Notes under the pieces: generated by a model | What the model was told of the DNA's origin: nothing | Database searches by the model: none | The model's input: the letters and a program-made list of their open reading frames with translations, nothing else | Shown: piece by piece, positions 27,818 through 35,701 of the stretch | Position numbering within the stretch: position 1 is the stretch's first letter | How the letters are laid out: every line of letters begins with the position of its first letter | NCBI GenBank assembly: GCA_020846935.1 | Contig: JADLCY010000015.1 | Span: 202,402 to 266,401 of the forward strand | Origin: Gemmatimonadaceae bacterium | GTDB lineage: Bacteria > Gemmatimonadota > Gemmatimonadetes > Gemmatimonadales > Gemmatimonadaceae | DNA length: 64,000 bases | Direction: 5' to 3' | Program-made: the position numbers and the translations under genes

Positions 27818-29177
27818 TGGCCCCGCAGGCCGCGCAAGAGAGAGCCTGCGACCGACACCGTCTGTCAGGGCGAGGACCGCGCCAACGTTCGAGACCGCCA
27901 CGAGCCGCATCGGAGCTGGGCAGTAGCCGCGGGGGCCAGAGAAGTCCAGCGCCCTGGGGCCGGGCGTAAGCCAGCAAGATCGGCCCGACGCAAACTGGTT
28001 GCTCGTCAGACCGGCGTGCGGCCCTGCCTTCCTCGCTCCTGAGGTAGCGACTCAGGACTTCCACATCATCGTCGTCCTGCGTTACGACGTAGAGATACCT
28101 CGGCGAAGCCCCAACGATGCGGGCGCGCGCTGGAAGTTCCAGAGTTGCGATCTTCCCGCTCGCCCTGCTAACCACATCGTAGCGCGTAGCGAGAAACGGC
28201 GGTGGCGTGAGTCGCCTGACAGCGATCACTCCCTCACCAAGAGTCACGAGCGCCTGGTTGACGAAGGGCGGCAGTCGGTCGGGCCACGGCGGAACCTCAT
28301 GCGGGCCAATTGGAGGCTCCGCGGCCGGCCAGCGCCTCCGAGTGAACGCCGACTTCCATTCCGTTGTAATCCTGGGAAACTCGCTCTCGATCACGGTACC
28401 CTCCTCCAGCACGCCTCGCGGATCAACCCAGTCGACGCGATATGGCTCACGACGAAGGAGCGCTATCCAGCCATCCTTGAGCAGCGCCACTTCGTCGGAG
28501 CCCACCAATGGATTTTCGAGTAGCCAACGGGAGGCAGGCGGAGGGCGTTCGCGCCACACGATGGTCTGGACCGCGCTGATCCCCCGAAGCCGGGCGACGG
28601 TATCCGCTCGCGGGCCAAGAGACCGCCCCTGCGTACCAAACCCGGATGCCAGGTAGCGTCTAATTACCAACAGCGAGTCCGCCGTGCCAACACTCGGAAC
28701 ATATGGCACGCCCGTGCTTCGCCGAAACGCGTACGGCAGCACGTCCAGGATATGGCCCAGCGTGTCCGCACCAGACAGGCGGACTGACTTGCGCCCAGTG
28801 ACCTGGATCGTCGCTGTGATCCTCTCGCCAACCACAACGATCCAACGCCCGGTACGCTGATCGTCCACGATCGTGGTGTCACCGCCCAGTGCAAACAGGC
28901 CGATTGCGCGGCGATACTCCCCGGGCCCGTCCCCCGTACGCCCGATGGGCACCGACTTGCCGGTCTCGAAGTCAATCAGCATCACCAGCTGGTCTGCGGT
29001 ATCGAGCACGATGGCCTTGGTGGCCGAAATCTCCCGGATGGCGGCAACGCCCACAAAGCGCTCGGACGCCTTACCGACGAGGCGGCCCGGCATTCGCTGT
29101 GCTGCGAGTTCCCCGGGAGCTATCGCGCCGTGCAGTAGCGCCACGGACACGGCCACGCTCGCTACGGCTGCGTTCAC
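27756..29177 (-). CDS. Secreted 6-bladed beta-propeller protein B
   Basis: A 473-residue exported protein starting at GTG 29177, with AAGGAGG a few bases upstream. Signal peptide VNAAVASVAVSVALLHGAIAPGELAAQ. The body resembles the 6-bladed beta-propeller proteins of Bacteroidota and Gemmatimonadota: PIGRTGDGPGEYRRAIGLFALGGDTTIVDDQ is the hallmark blade. It is a clear paralogue of the gene at 29569. The paralogue ends at the residues matching VEVLSRYL, but here about 90 extra, low-complexity Arg/Pro-rich residues follow and run over the end of the kinase gene. A lost stop or a frameshift near 28020 is likely. Function unknown. Confidence 0.75.
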   Translation of the reverse strand: MNAAVASVAVSVALLHGAIAPGELAAQRMPGRLVGKASERFVGVAAIREISATKAIVLDTADQLVMLIDFETGKSVPIGRTGDGPGEYRRAIGLFALGGDTTIVDDQRTGRWIVVVGERITATIQVTGRKSVRLSGADTLGHILDVLPYAFRRSTGVPYVPSVGTADSLLVIRRYLASGFGTQGRSLGPRADTVARLRGISAVQTIVWRERPPPASRWLLENPLVGSDEVALLKDGWIALLRREPYRVDWVDPRGVLEEGTVIESEFPRITTEWKSAFTRRRWPAAEPPIGPHEVPPWPDRLPPFVNQALVTLGEGVIAVRRLTPPPFLATRYDVVSRASGKIATLELPARARIVGASPRYLYVVTQDDDDVEVLSRYLRSEEGRAARRSDEQPVCVGPILLAYARPQGAGLLWPPRLLPSSDAARGGLERWRGPRPDRRCRSQALSCAACGATSAGDAGAPPRPVRDFDFRW

Positions 29178-29262
29178 GGCGCCTCCTTGCACTCCATGGC
29201 GCGACCGCACCCGAAACCGCGAAGTTGCGTGGCCGTCCGAGCCAGCGCGTTCGCCACTGGTC

Positions 29263-29496
29263 TCACTCAATCGGCGTCCCACAATAGAGCCTGAGCTGTC
29301 CGCCAAACTCGGCGCAGTTGGCCTGATCAGTCGCGCATCCGTAAGCCGCGCACGCGCCCTCCACGTCCAGCGGGCAATAGCTTACCGTGACCGTCTGCGG
29401 ACACGATTCCGTCGTTCTGACACGGTGCGGCGCGGCGAGCGCATGGCTGCCCATTGCGGTAACAACCAATCCCAGTATCGCGGTTCTTTGCATCAT
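29263..29496 (-). CDS. Small secreted Cys-rich peptide 2
   Basis: A 77-residue precursor with a GGAGG ribosome site 4 bases before a double ATG. Signal peptide MMQRTAILGLVVTAMGSHALA. The mature ~56 residues hold six Cys: ESCPQ, SYCPL, GACAAYGC, ANC and LYCGTP, so up to three disulfides. No known family is recognised. It lies between the two propeller genes and is probably exported and oxidised, a plausible substrate of the DsbA-like protein encoded upstream. Confidence 0.75.
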   Translation of the reverse strand: MMQRTAILGLVVTAMGSHALAAPHRVRTTESCPQTVTVSYCPLDVEGACAAYGCATDQANCAEFGGQLRLYCGTPIE

Positions 29497-29568
29497 GTTG
29501 CCTCCATCGGTGAACTCACGTGGGCGCGCGGCGCGGCCCGCATTGAGTGGTGCGACTCTACCCAGGCA

Positions 29569-30705
29569 TCACATCGGGTGACGGCTCAGGCGCTCAACTC
29601 CACCCTCATCCCGAGTCACTACCACCACTGTACTCGGGCCAAACGAGATGATTCGCTGGTTGGAACCAACGATCATCGTCTGCACCAGGCCCGCAGCTCG
29701 GTCCACGATGTAGTACCTACCCTCGGGGTGCCGCGCGCTCGGCGTCAATCGAATGGCGACTCGTCCGCTGGGCATTGGCAGAACTGCTCGGGCCAGGAAG
29801 GGCGGCGCAACACGCGGCCAGTGTGGGTAGTCGCTCGCCGCGAACGGCTTCGAGCCCTCAGCGGCGAGTCGCCGCAAGACAAACGTCTTCTCTGCCGCGT
29901 CGAGTTCCACCTCGTCACTCGGTAGGTTGTGACCCTGGAGTCGCCTACCGTCCGCAGAGATCCATTCGACCCGGAACGGCGCGAGGCGCACCAGGGCCAC
30001 CCAGCCGTCTGGCAGCATGACGGCTTGCTCGAAGGTCGGCAGCGCTTCGCGCAGCACGTGTGTTATCTCCTGACCACCCGACCGCCGCACGAGCATGTTC
30101 GGTGGGCCCCGATAGCCCCCGGCGATGCGGGCAATGGTGTCCACTCTTGGGGTGGTGATTGACGCACGCAGTACGAATTGCGAATCCGCGAACTCGGGGA
30201 AGTGTCCGAAGGAGGTGGCGATGCCGCGTGGGCGCGGCCGCGAAATGAAACCTCGCGTACCGAGGAGGTGAGACGGGGACGCTCCGCCATAAAGCATGGG
30301 CCCGAGCGTCAACGCGCGGGGATCGGCGACCGTGAGGCTCCGAAGGAAGCGATCGGCCACAAACACGCTCCATCTCCGATTCTGGAGGTCGGTGATGATG
30401 CATGTATCACCTTTGAGCCCCACCACGAACCCTGGCTGGGCAAACTCACCGGGGCCCTCGCCCAGGCGGCCTACGTCGACAACCCGTCGCGTGCGCCAAT
30501 CGACGAGACTCGCCGCTCGCAGACGCCAATCTGTAAGGAGCAATCGGTCATCATCGAGTGATCGCGCCGACAAGATGGACGCGAACTCGGCGTCCAGGCG
30601 CGATGATGCCGCCGCGAGCGTCGTCTGAGCGTCCTCCCGGCGTGGCGCCAATGCTATCGCGAAGACAGCCAACAGACGAACGACACGAGAGATTGGACGG
30701 CTCAC
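29569..30705 (-). CDS. Secreted 6-bladed beta-propeller protein A
   Basis: A 378-residue exported protein with signal peptide VSRPISRVVRLLAVFAIALAPRREDAQ. It starts at GTG 30705 behind GGAGAG; GTG 30726 overlaps the upstream stop and is the alternative. Contains VGRLGEGPGEFAQPGFVVGLKGDTCIITDLQ, the propeller signature shared with protein B, and later HWPRVAPPFLARAVLPMPSGRVAIRL. The two paralogues align along most of their length at low identity. No catalytic motif is apparent. It follows the DsbA-like gene directly, so a link to disulfide-bonded secreted partners is plausible. Confidence 0.8.
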   Translation of the reverse strand: MSRPISRVVRLLAVFAIALAPRREDAQTTLAAASSRLDAEFASILSARSLDDDRLLLTDWRLRAASLVDWRTRRVVDVGRLGEGPGEFAQPGFVVGLKGDTCIITDLQNRRWSVFVADRFLRSLTVADPRALTLGPMLYGGASPSHLLGTRGFISRPRPRGIATSFGHFPEFADSQFVLRASITTPRVDTIARIAGGYRGPPNMLVRRSGGQEITHVLREALPTFEQAVMLPDGWVALVRLAPFRVEWISADGRRLQGHNLPSDEVELDAAEKTFVLRRLAAEGSKPFAASDYPHWPRVAPPFLARAVLPMPSGRVAIRLTPSARHPEGRYYIVDRAAGLVQTMIVGSNQRIISFGPSTVVVVTRDEGGVERLSRHPM

Positions 30706-30722
30706 GATGCTCTCTCCGCGGA

Positions 30723-31394
30723 TCACTTTCGCGCCAGGAGCGAGTCGATCGTTCGAACGAGCGCCGGCTCAGGAACCGCCCCGTAGAACCTGAGCCCATT
30801 CACGAGAATCGTTGGTGTCCCCCTGACACCAAGGGGGCGCCCGGCCCGCAGCCCTCGTTCGGCAGCTGAATCTCCGATGCCCTGGATGCAACGCTTGAAC
30901 TCGGCCGTGTCCAGCACGCCGGCGTCCGCTGCATAGCTCGTCCATGACTTGAGCCCCAGCGAGTCCTGCTTCCGGTAAACCTCGTCGACCATAGCCGAGA
31001 ACCGATCCTGGGCACCCGCGCATTCAGCAGCTCGGGCAGCGGGGCGGGCGAAGCGATGTGAGGGTAAAGGGTAGTGCACGAACGTATGTGAGACACGGTC
31101 GCCGTACCGTGCAAGAATCACCTTCATCGTTTCACGCGATCGCTTGCAGTATGGGCACTCCAGATCGCCAAACTCCACCACCTTAACGCGCGCATCGGCA
31201 CGCCCCTCCGTGTGGCCGACCGCCGTCAGGTGTTCCCAGTTCGTCATCAGCACCACCTCAGGAATCGACCCGTCCGGCGGTGACCGTTGGCCTCCGAACT
31301 CCCGTTTTGCAAGCGCCGCAGCGACAGTAACCGCTGCGGCGCAAAGCACCACCAAGGCGATGCGCTCAAGGCGAGAACCAATTGCCGTTGTCAC
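30723..31394 (-). CDS. DsbA-family thiol-disulfide oxidoreductase
   Basis: A 223-residue thioredoxin-fold protein anchored or exported by an N-terminal hydrophobic helix (about 11-29). The active site is CPYC (Cys80, Cys83) in VVEFGDLECPYCKRSRE, with the cis-Pro loop GVRGTPTILVNG near the end. An inserted helical domain with Cys (AAECAGAQDRF, FKRCIQG) matches Thioredoxin_4/DsbA-like proteins. It lies between a Cys-rich peptide gene and a propeller gene, so its natural job may be to oxidise those products. Confidence 0.9.
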   Translation of the reverse strand: MTTAIGSRLERIALVVLCAAAVTVAAALAKREFGGQRSPPDGSIPEVVLMTNWEHLTAVGHTEGRADARVKVVEFGDLECPYCKRSRETMKVILARYGDRVSHTFVHYPLPSHRFARPAARAAECAGAQDRFSAMVDEVYRKQDSLGLKSWTSYAADAGVLDTAEFKRCIQGIGDSAAERGLRAGRPLGVRGTPTILVNGLRFYGAVPEPALVRTIDSLLARK

Positions 31395-31412
31395 TGATCG
31401 AGAGCTCGCAGG

Positions 31413-31667
31413 CTACTCGTTGCAACCGTACATGACGCCGTCGGTGCAGCCCGGCGTAGGACCTCCAGAGCAGCCTGGGAGCCCAGTCGGACAGCCCCTC
31501 GCCGTGCACTCCGCCTTGATCTGTTCCTCGTCGCACGCGATGATCCCAGGCATGCAGAAATAGCAACTATCGACGGATGTGGCCGCGGCAGAGCGAGGCA
31601 GGGCAAGCTCGACGAATCCGATGAGGCAGGTTGCACATGCCAAGGCAAGCAAGGGGCGTTGGGTCAT
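31413..31667 (-). CDS. Small secreted Cys-rich peptide 1
   Basis: An 84-residue precursor with an AGGAGG site 5 bases before its ATG. Signal peptide MTQRPLLALACATCLIGFVELALPRSAAA. The mature ~55 residues have eight Cys in DSCYFCMPGIIACDEEQ, AECTARGCPTGLPGC, TPGC and YGC, with many Gly and Pro. No family is recognised. It starts the peptide-DsbA-propeller series, 18 bases ahead of the DsbA-like gene, so the two are surely co-transcribed. Confidence 0.78.
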   Translation of the reverse strand: MTQRPLLALACATCLIGFVELALPRSAAATSVDSCYFCMPGIIACDEEQIKAECTARGCPTGLPGCSGGPTPGCTDGVMYGCNE

Positions 31668-31812
31668 CTGAGCCTCCTGGTTCCGGATCGTTTAAGTGTT
31701 TGCTCCAGTGGCAGCCGCATCGTACCCTTGGACTGACAGCCACTATGCCCCGAGGCTCCCGGCCAGTCAACGTCGCTCCGTCGCACGGCGTGACGATCGG
31801 TTGCGCGACCCC

Positions 31813-32529
31813 TCAGAGGTCGATGTCGCCAAGCCCCAGCGCACTCATGAATTCGCGCGTGGTATTGCGGACGCGGTGTCGCATCCGCAGCGCGCGGAGG
31901 GCGGTGGGGGTCAAGCCCTCCAGAGCTTCTGTGGCTGCGGTCGCGCCTTCGCCGCTGTTCGTCGTCAACTCCCGGACATGAAGCAGGCGCCCCAACCGCA
32001 ACAGGCAGCCAATGGATGGCAGGCCCTCCTGCCTCAGTAGCCTCGCCAAGTGGGATCGATTGAAGCGAAACCGAGTGGCAACATCGCCGACCCTCCAAAC
32101 GCGATGCCCGTTTCTGAGGCACGCAAGCACCACGGGTCGCAGGCGATTGGCTTCCAGACAATCGTGGACGGCGCGGATTTCGACCTCGGGCACGGGTGCG
32201 GCGACCCTCACCTGAACTGCGGCTGCGAACGCGTCCATTGCTCCTGCCAGATCCGTGAGGAACACGTCGTCCGCCCCGGCGATGAACAGGTGCTGCAGCC
32301 GCAGATGCGTTCCTGCGCGCCTCTCCCCGCACACGATGATGCCTACATGAGGGTGGGCGCGCCGCAGCTGGCGGATATCGCGCTCTGTACTCGCTCCCTC
32401 GGACGTCCGGGATCCAAAGACGACGAGCCGCGCAGCGCCGAGCGTCGCCGGCGACACCTGCCTGATGGCGACTCTCACGGGCGAGTGGCAGCGCGTAAGG
32501 GTAGCAATGGATCCCCAGAGGATCCCCAC
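31813..32529 (-). CDS. AraC-like transcriptional regulator
   Basis: A 238-residue regulator. The N-terminal ~110 residues look like a degenerate receiver (LVVFGSR, IRQLRRAHPHVGIIVCGERR, IAGADDVFLTDL) without obvious phosphorylation residues. The C-terminal half is an AraC-type double helix-turn-helix (RVGDVATRFRFNRSHLARLLRQEG, then TPTALRALRMRHRVRNTTREFM). Start chosen at GTG 32529 with a GAGGA site. The open frame reaches back to 32616 through a run of 12 G residues. It lies 145 bases upstream of, and in line with, the Cys-rich peptide cluster, its likely target. Confidence 0.75.
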   Translation of the reverse strand: MGILWGSIATLTRCHSPVRVAIRQVSPATLGAARLVVFGSRTSEGASTERDIRQLRRAHPHVGIIVCGERRAGTHLRLQHLFIAGADDVFLTDLAGAMDAFAAAVQVRVAAPVPEVEIRAVHDCLEANRLRPVVLACLRNGHRVWRVGDVATRFRFNRSHLARLLRQEGLPSIGCLLRLGRLLHVRELTTNSGEGATAATEALEGLTPTALRALRMRHRVRNTTREFMSALGLGDIDL

Positions 32530-32547
32530 GCTTTCCTCTACTAGGTA

Positions 32548-32559
32548 CCCCCCCCCCCC
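32548..32559. repeat. 12-base homopolymer (poly-C on +, poly-G on -)
   Basis: An uninterrupted run of 12 C just upstream of the regulator start (about 19 bases before GTG 32529 in its own orientation). Runs of this length are prone to slipped-strand changes. Depending on the true start, a change would alter the reading frame or the spacing of the leader and promoter. It could also be a sequencing-error hotspot. Confidence 0.8.
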
Positions 32560-32644
32560 ACTCCATGTCTCTCTCCTCCAATAGGCCCGCCTGGCGCAAA
32601 CGGTGACCATCGGCATCGAGTGTGCGACGCACGCCTCGGATCAG

Positions 32645-33418
32645 TCAAGCCCCGTGAGAGGTACTCTTCGCGATGGATCGGTGGGAGACGCCTTCGAGTT
32701 CGAGCAGAGCCTGCTTGCGCCAGAGCCCGCCGCCGTACCCCGTCAGAGCGCCATCGCTTCCGACGACGCGGTGACACGGAATGATGATCGCCATGCGGTT
32801 GTCCCCATTGGCGCGCCCCACGGCGCGAGGCGCCGAAGGCTTGCCGACGGCTGCGGCCAGCGCCTCGTAGCTCGTCGTGCGCCCCGGTGGGATAGTGAGC
32901 AGCGCCTGCCACACACTGCGCTGGAACGGCGTACCGAGCGGAAGCAGTGGAACGTCGAACGTCCGACGGCGACCGCTGAAGTACTCGGCCAGTTCCGCCT
33001 CGAGCGCCGGGAGCGCCGGAAACTCGCCCTCGACGATCTCGCTGCCGAACAGTGTTCGCACGCGCTCGCGCTGCGTGCGCAACATGGGCCGGTCGGCGAA
33101 CTCGAGGAGAGTGAGTCCTTCCCCTGTGCCGATCGCCACCATGTCACCGAGCGGCGTCGTCAGTCGCTGCTCGGCGAGTCCCACGGCCTGGCGATCACCC
33201 AAAGGCCTGCAGCGCTTGCAGGGCCGAAAGCCGGCGCGGAGCGCGTCCGATGCCGCAGCGAAGTACTCGACGTGCTCCTGAAGAGGCGTGCGGCATGCGC
33301 ACGAAGGCAGACAGAACACGTGCGTGGTCGTGACACCAAACCAGAACGTGCCGTCGAGTCGCCGATCGCGACGGATGATGGCGTGATAGCGTTCGTCGCT
33401 CGAGGAGGTGGCGGGCAT
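32645..33418 (-). CDS. Ada/Ogt methylated-DNA repair protein lacking the AraC domain
   Basis: A 257-residue fusion for direct reversal of DNA alkylation. N-terminal Ada zinc domain (about 8-75): Cys36, Cys40, Cys67 and Cys70 in HVFCLPSCACRTP and FRPCKRCRP. Cys36 corresponds to the methylphosphotriester acceptor. C-terminal O6-methylguanine transferase (about 80-245): FQRSVWQALLTIPPGRTTSYEALA, the acceptor Cys215 in IIPCHRVVGSDGALTGYGGG. The AraC helix-turn-helix that lies between these in E. coli Ada is absent: the two domains are joined by only about 10 residues. It should repair but probably cannot act as the classical activator. Confidence 0.9.
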   Translation of the reverse strand: MPATSSSDERYHAIIRRDRRLDGTFWFGVTTTHVFCLPSCACRTPLQEHVEYFAAASDALRAGFRPCKRCRPLGDRQAVGLAEQRLTTPLGDMVAIGTGEGLTLLEFADRPMLRTQRERVRTLFGSEIVEGEFPALPALEAELAEYFSGRRRTFDVPLLPLGTPFQRSVWQALLTIPPGRTTSYEALAAAVGKPSAPRAVGRANGDNRMAIIIPCHRVVGSDGALTGYGGGLWRKQALLELEGVSHRSIAKSTSHGA

Positions 33419-33427
33419 GCCCGCAAC

Positions 33428-35602
33428 CTAGTGCCACTCTACCGGAACGCGACCCGCTTGTTGCGCTCCGGCCGTCCCGGAGCGACACTCAGCGACATAG
33501 GCGGGCACATCCTCCGGCGCCATCGGCCGCGCGAAGTGATACCCCTGCCCGTAGTCCGCGCCCATGTGGTGAACGGCGCGCCGCTGTTCCTCGGTCTCGA
33601 TGCCCTCGGCGACCGTCTGCAGCGCCAGGGCGTTGGCCAGCTGAATGATCGTGCGGACCAGCGTCTGCGGCGGCCCCTCGCGGGTGACGCCATTCATGAA
33701 CGACCGGTCGATCTTGAGCACGTCGATCGGGAAGTGCTGCAGATAGCTCAACGACGAATAGCCGGTCCCGAAATCGTCCAGCGCGAAGCGAATGCCGTGC
33801 GCCTTGAGTTCGATCATGAGGCGACGCGCGATGTCGGGCTGGTGAATGACGGCGCTTTCGGTGAGTTCGAGGATGAGCGCACCCGGCGCAACACGCGTGT
33901 CGCGGACGATCGCCACCACCTCCTTCACGAACCCCGGATGCTGCAGCTGCCGGCCCGACACGTTCACCGAGAGGCTCACCAGTTCGCCGTCCACATCGCC
34001 CAGCGTGCGCTGCCATTCGCTGAGCTGCTGGCACGCGGCCGCGAGCACCCAGCGGCCCAGCGGAACGATCTGGCCTGACTCCTCGGCGAGCGGGATGAAC
34101 GTCGCCGGTGAGATGGCCCCGAACTGCGGGTGCGTCCAGCGCACCAGGGCCTCGAAGCGCGACACGCTGCCCGTGCCCAGCGAAACGATGGGCTGATACA
34201 TCAACGTGAACTCCTCGCGACCGAGCGCGCGACGCAGCTCGCGATGCATCGAGCGGCGCTGGGTGTCGGCGTCGTTCATCGCCGGGTCGAAGGTCGCGTA
34301 GCGGCCTTTGCCCAGCGTCTTGGCGTGGTACAACGCCACGTCCGCGTCGTGCAGCAGCGCGTCTACCGGGTCGAGGCCTTCCGGATCGTCGCTCGACGCC
34401 ACACGTGGCCCGGCATGACGGGCGCCATAGGCGATGCCGATGCTTGCACCGACGCTCGTGCTCCGGTCGCCCAGGGCAATCGGGGCGTCCAGCGCCCGCA
34501 GGATGCGCTCGGCCACGAGCCGCGTCTCGCCTTCGTCGCGGAGGTAGCAGAGCAGCACCGCAAACTCGTCGCCGCCGAGCCGCGCTACCACGTCGGACCC
34601 GCGCGTGGCCCCGAGCAGGCGTGTGGCCACCTCGCGCAGCAGCGCGTCGCCCGCGGCGTGACCGAAGGTGTCGTTCACGACCTTGAAACCGTCGAGGTCC
34701 ACCGCAAGCACGGCCGCTCGTTCCGGCGATCCGCCGGAGAGTGCGCCCGCAACGCGTTCGAGAAAGCGCGTTCGGTTGGGAAGCCCGGTGAGCTGATCGT
34801 GGAAAGCCTGATGCGTGAGGGCCTCTTTCGAGGCCCGGAGCGCAACTTCGGCGCGCGTGCGCTCGTGGATCTCGCCCTCCAGGGAACGCACCGCGGACCC
34901 GAGCTGTTCCGCGGTGTCGTTGAAGCTGGCGGCGAGAAACCCCAGGTCGTCCATGGCGCGCGCCGGGAGGCGCACCGAGAAGTCGCCGCGCGCGAGCGCC
35001 CCGAGCGCCCGACGTGCTGCACGGATTCGGTAGGTGAAGCGCATCGGGCCGGCGATCGCAAGGTGTCCGATGCCGCCGAGCACCACGGTCTCGAGCACCA
35101 CGAGCATGCCGTCCGATGCACTCGCGGGTCCGCTCATGCCGACCCAGCGCGCGATGGGGTAGGCGATGACGGCCACGCCCAGCTGCACGCGCGCCGCCTG
35201 CGGAATGCTGAGGGCGTACGCGGCAGCCGCCAGCAGAAAGAACGGGATTCCGAGGTAGCCAAGGCTTCCGATGGAAGCGGTCAGGAAGGCGATGATGAAC
35301 GAATCGAGACCGAGCATCGCCCAGATCGGCCATCTGTGGACCTGATCCGCACGGTTGTGCCACATCACCACGAGGTTCGCCGCGATGGCGACGAGCTGCA
35401 TGCCGCCAAAGACCTGCCAGTGCCCGGGCATGACGTTGGTCAGCATGTCGGCCAGCGCCATCGCCAGGCAGAGGCCAATGACAACGAACCGCACCCTGGC
35501 GGACTGGCGCAGCCACTCCTTCTGCATGAGCCATCGTTCGCGAACGATGACCTCGCGCGGGAGGAGTCCGTGCTGGGCGGGAAGGGTCGGTTGGACGGTC
35601 AC
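33428..35602 (-). CDS. Membrane GGDEF-EAL cyclic-di-GMP protein
   Basis: A 724-residue membrane protein with about five TM helices in the first 190 residues and a HAMP-like segment (RALGALARGDFSVRLPARAMDDLGFLAASFNDTAEQLG). The GGDEF domain has an intact RLGGDEFAVLL, so cyclase activity is plausible. The EAL domain has FEALVRWTHP, SVNVSGRQL, LELTES, DDFGTGYSSL, LKIDRSF and AEGIETEEQ, the full set for phosphodiesterase activity. Both halves look competent; the net direction cannot be told from sequence. It sits alone, ending close to the ada-like gene. Confidence 0.94.
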   Translation of the reverse strand: MTVQPTLPAQHGLLPREVIVRERWLMQKEWLRQSARVRFVVIGLCLAMALADMLTNVMPGHWQVFGGMQLVAIAANLVVMWHNRADQVHRWPIWAMLGLDSFIIAFLTASIGSLGYLGIPFFLLAAAAYALSIPQAARVQLGVAVIAYPIARWVGMSGPASASDGMLVVLETVVLGGIGHLAIAGPMRFTYRIRAARRALGALARGDFSVRLPARAMDDLGFLAASFNDTAEQLGSAVRSLEGEIHERTRAEVALRASKEALTHQAFHDQLTGLPNRTRFLERVAGALSGGSPERAAVLAVDLDGFKVVNDTFGHAAGDALLREVATRLLGATRGSDVVARLGGDEFAVLLCYLRDEGETRLVAERILRALDAPIALGDRSTSVGASIGIAYGARHAGPRVASSDDPEGLDPVDALLHDADVALYHAKTLGKGRYATFDPAMNDADTQRRSMHRELRRALGREEFTLMYQPIVSLGTGSVSRFEALVRWTHPQFGAISPATFIPLAEESGQIVPLGRWVLAAACQQLSEWQRTLGDVDGELVSLSVNVSGRQLQHPGFVKEVVAIVRDTRVAPGALILELTESAVIHQPDIARRLMIELKAHGIRFALDDFGTGYSSLSYLQHFPIDVLKIDRSFMNGVTREGPPQTLVRTIIQLANALALQTVAEGIETEEQRRAVHHMGADYGQGYHFARPMAPEDVPAYVAECRSGTAGAQQAGRVPVEWH

Positions 35603-35701
35603 AGGGGCAGCGACTGACCCGGCGGGGGAACCGGGGCTTCCCTCAAGTGTCGGCGGACGCTTCGACCGACTTCAGTGTTTGGGGCGCAGCGGGCGGGTGG
35701 A

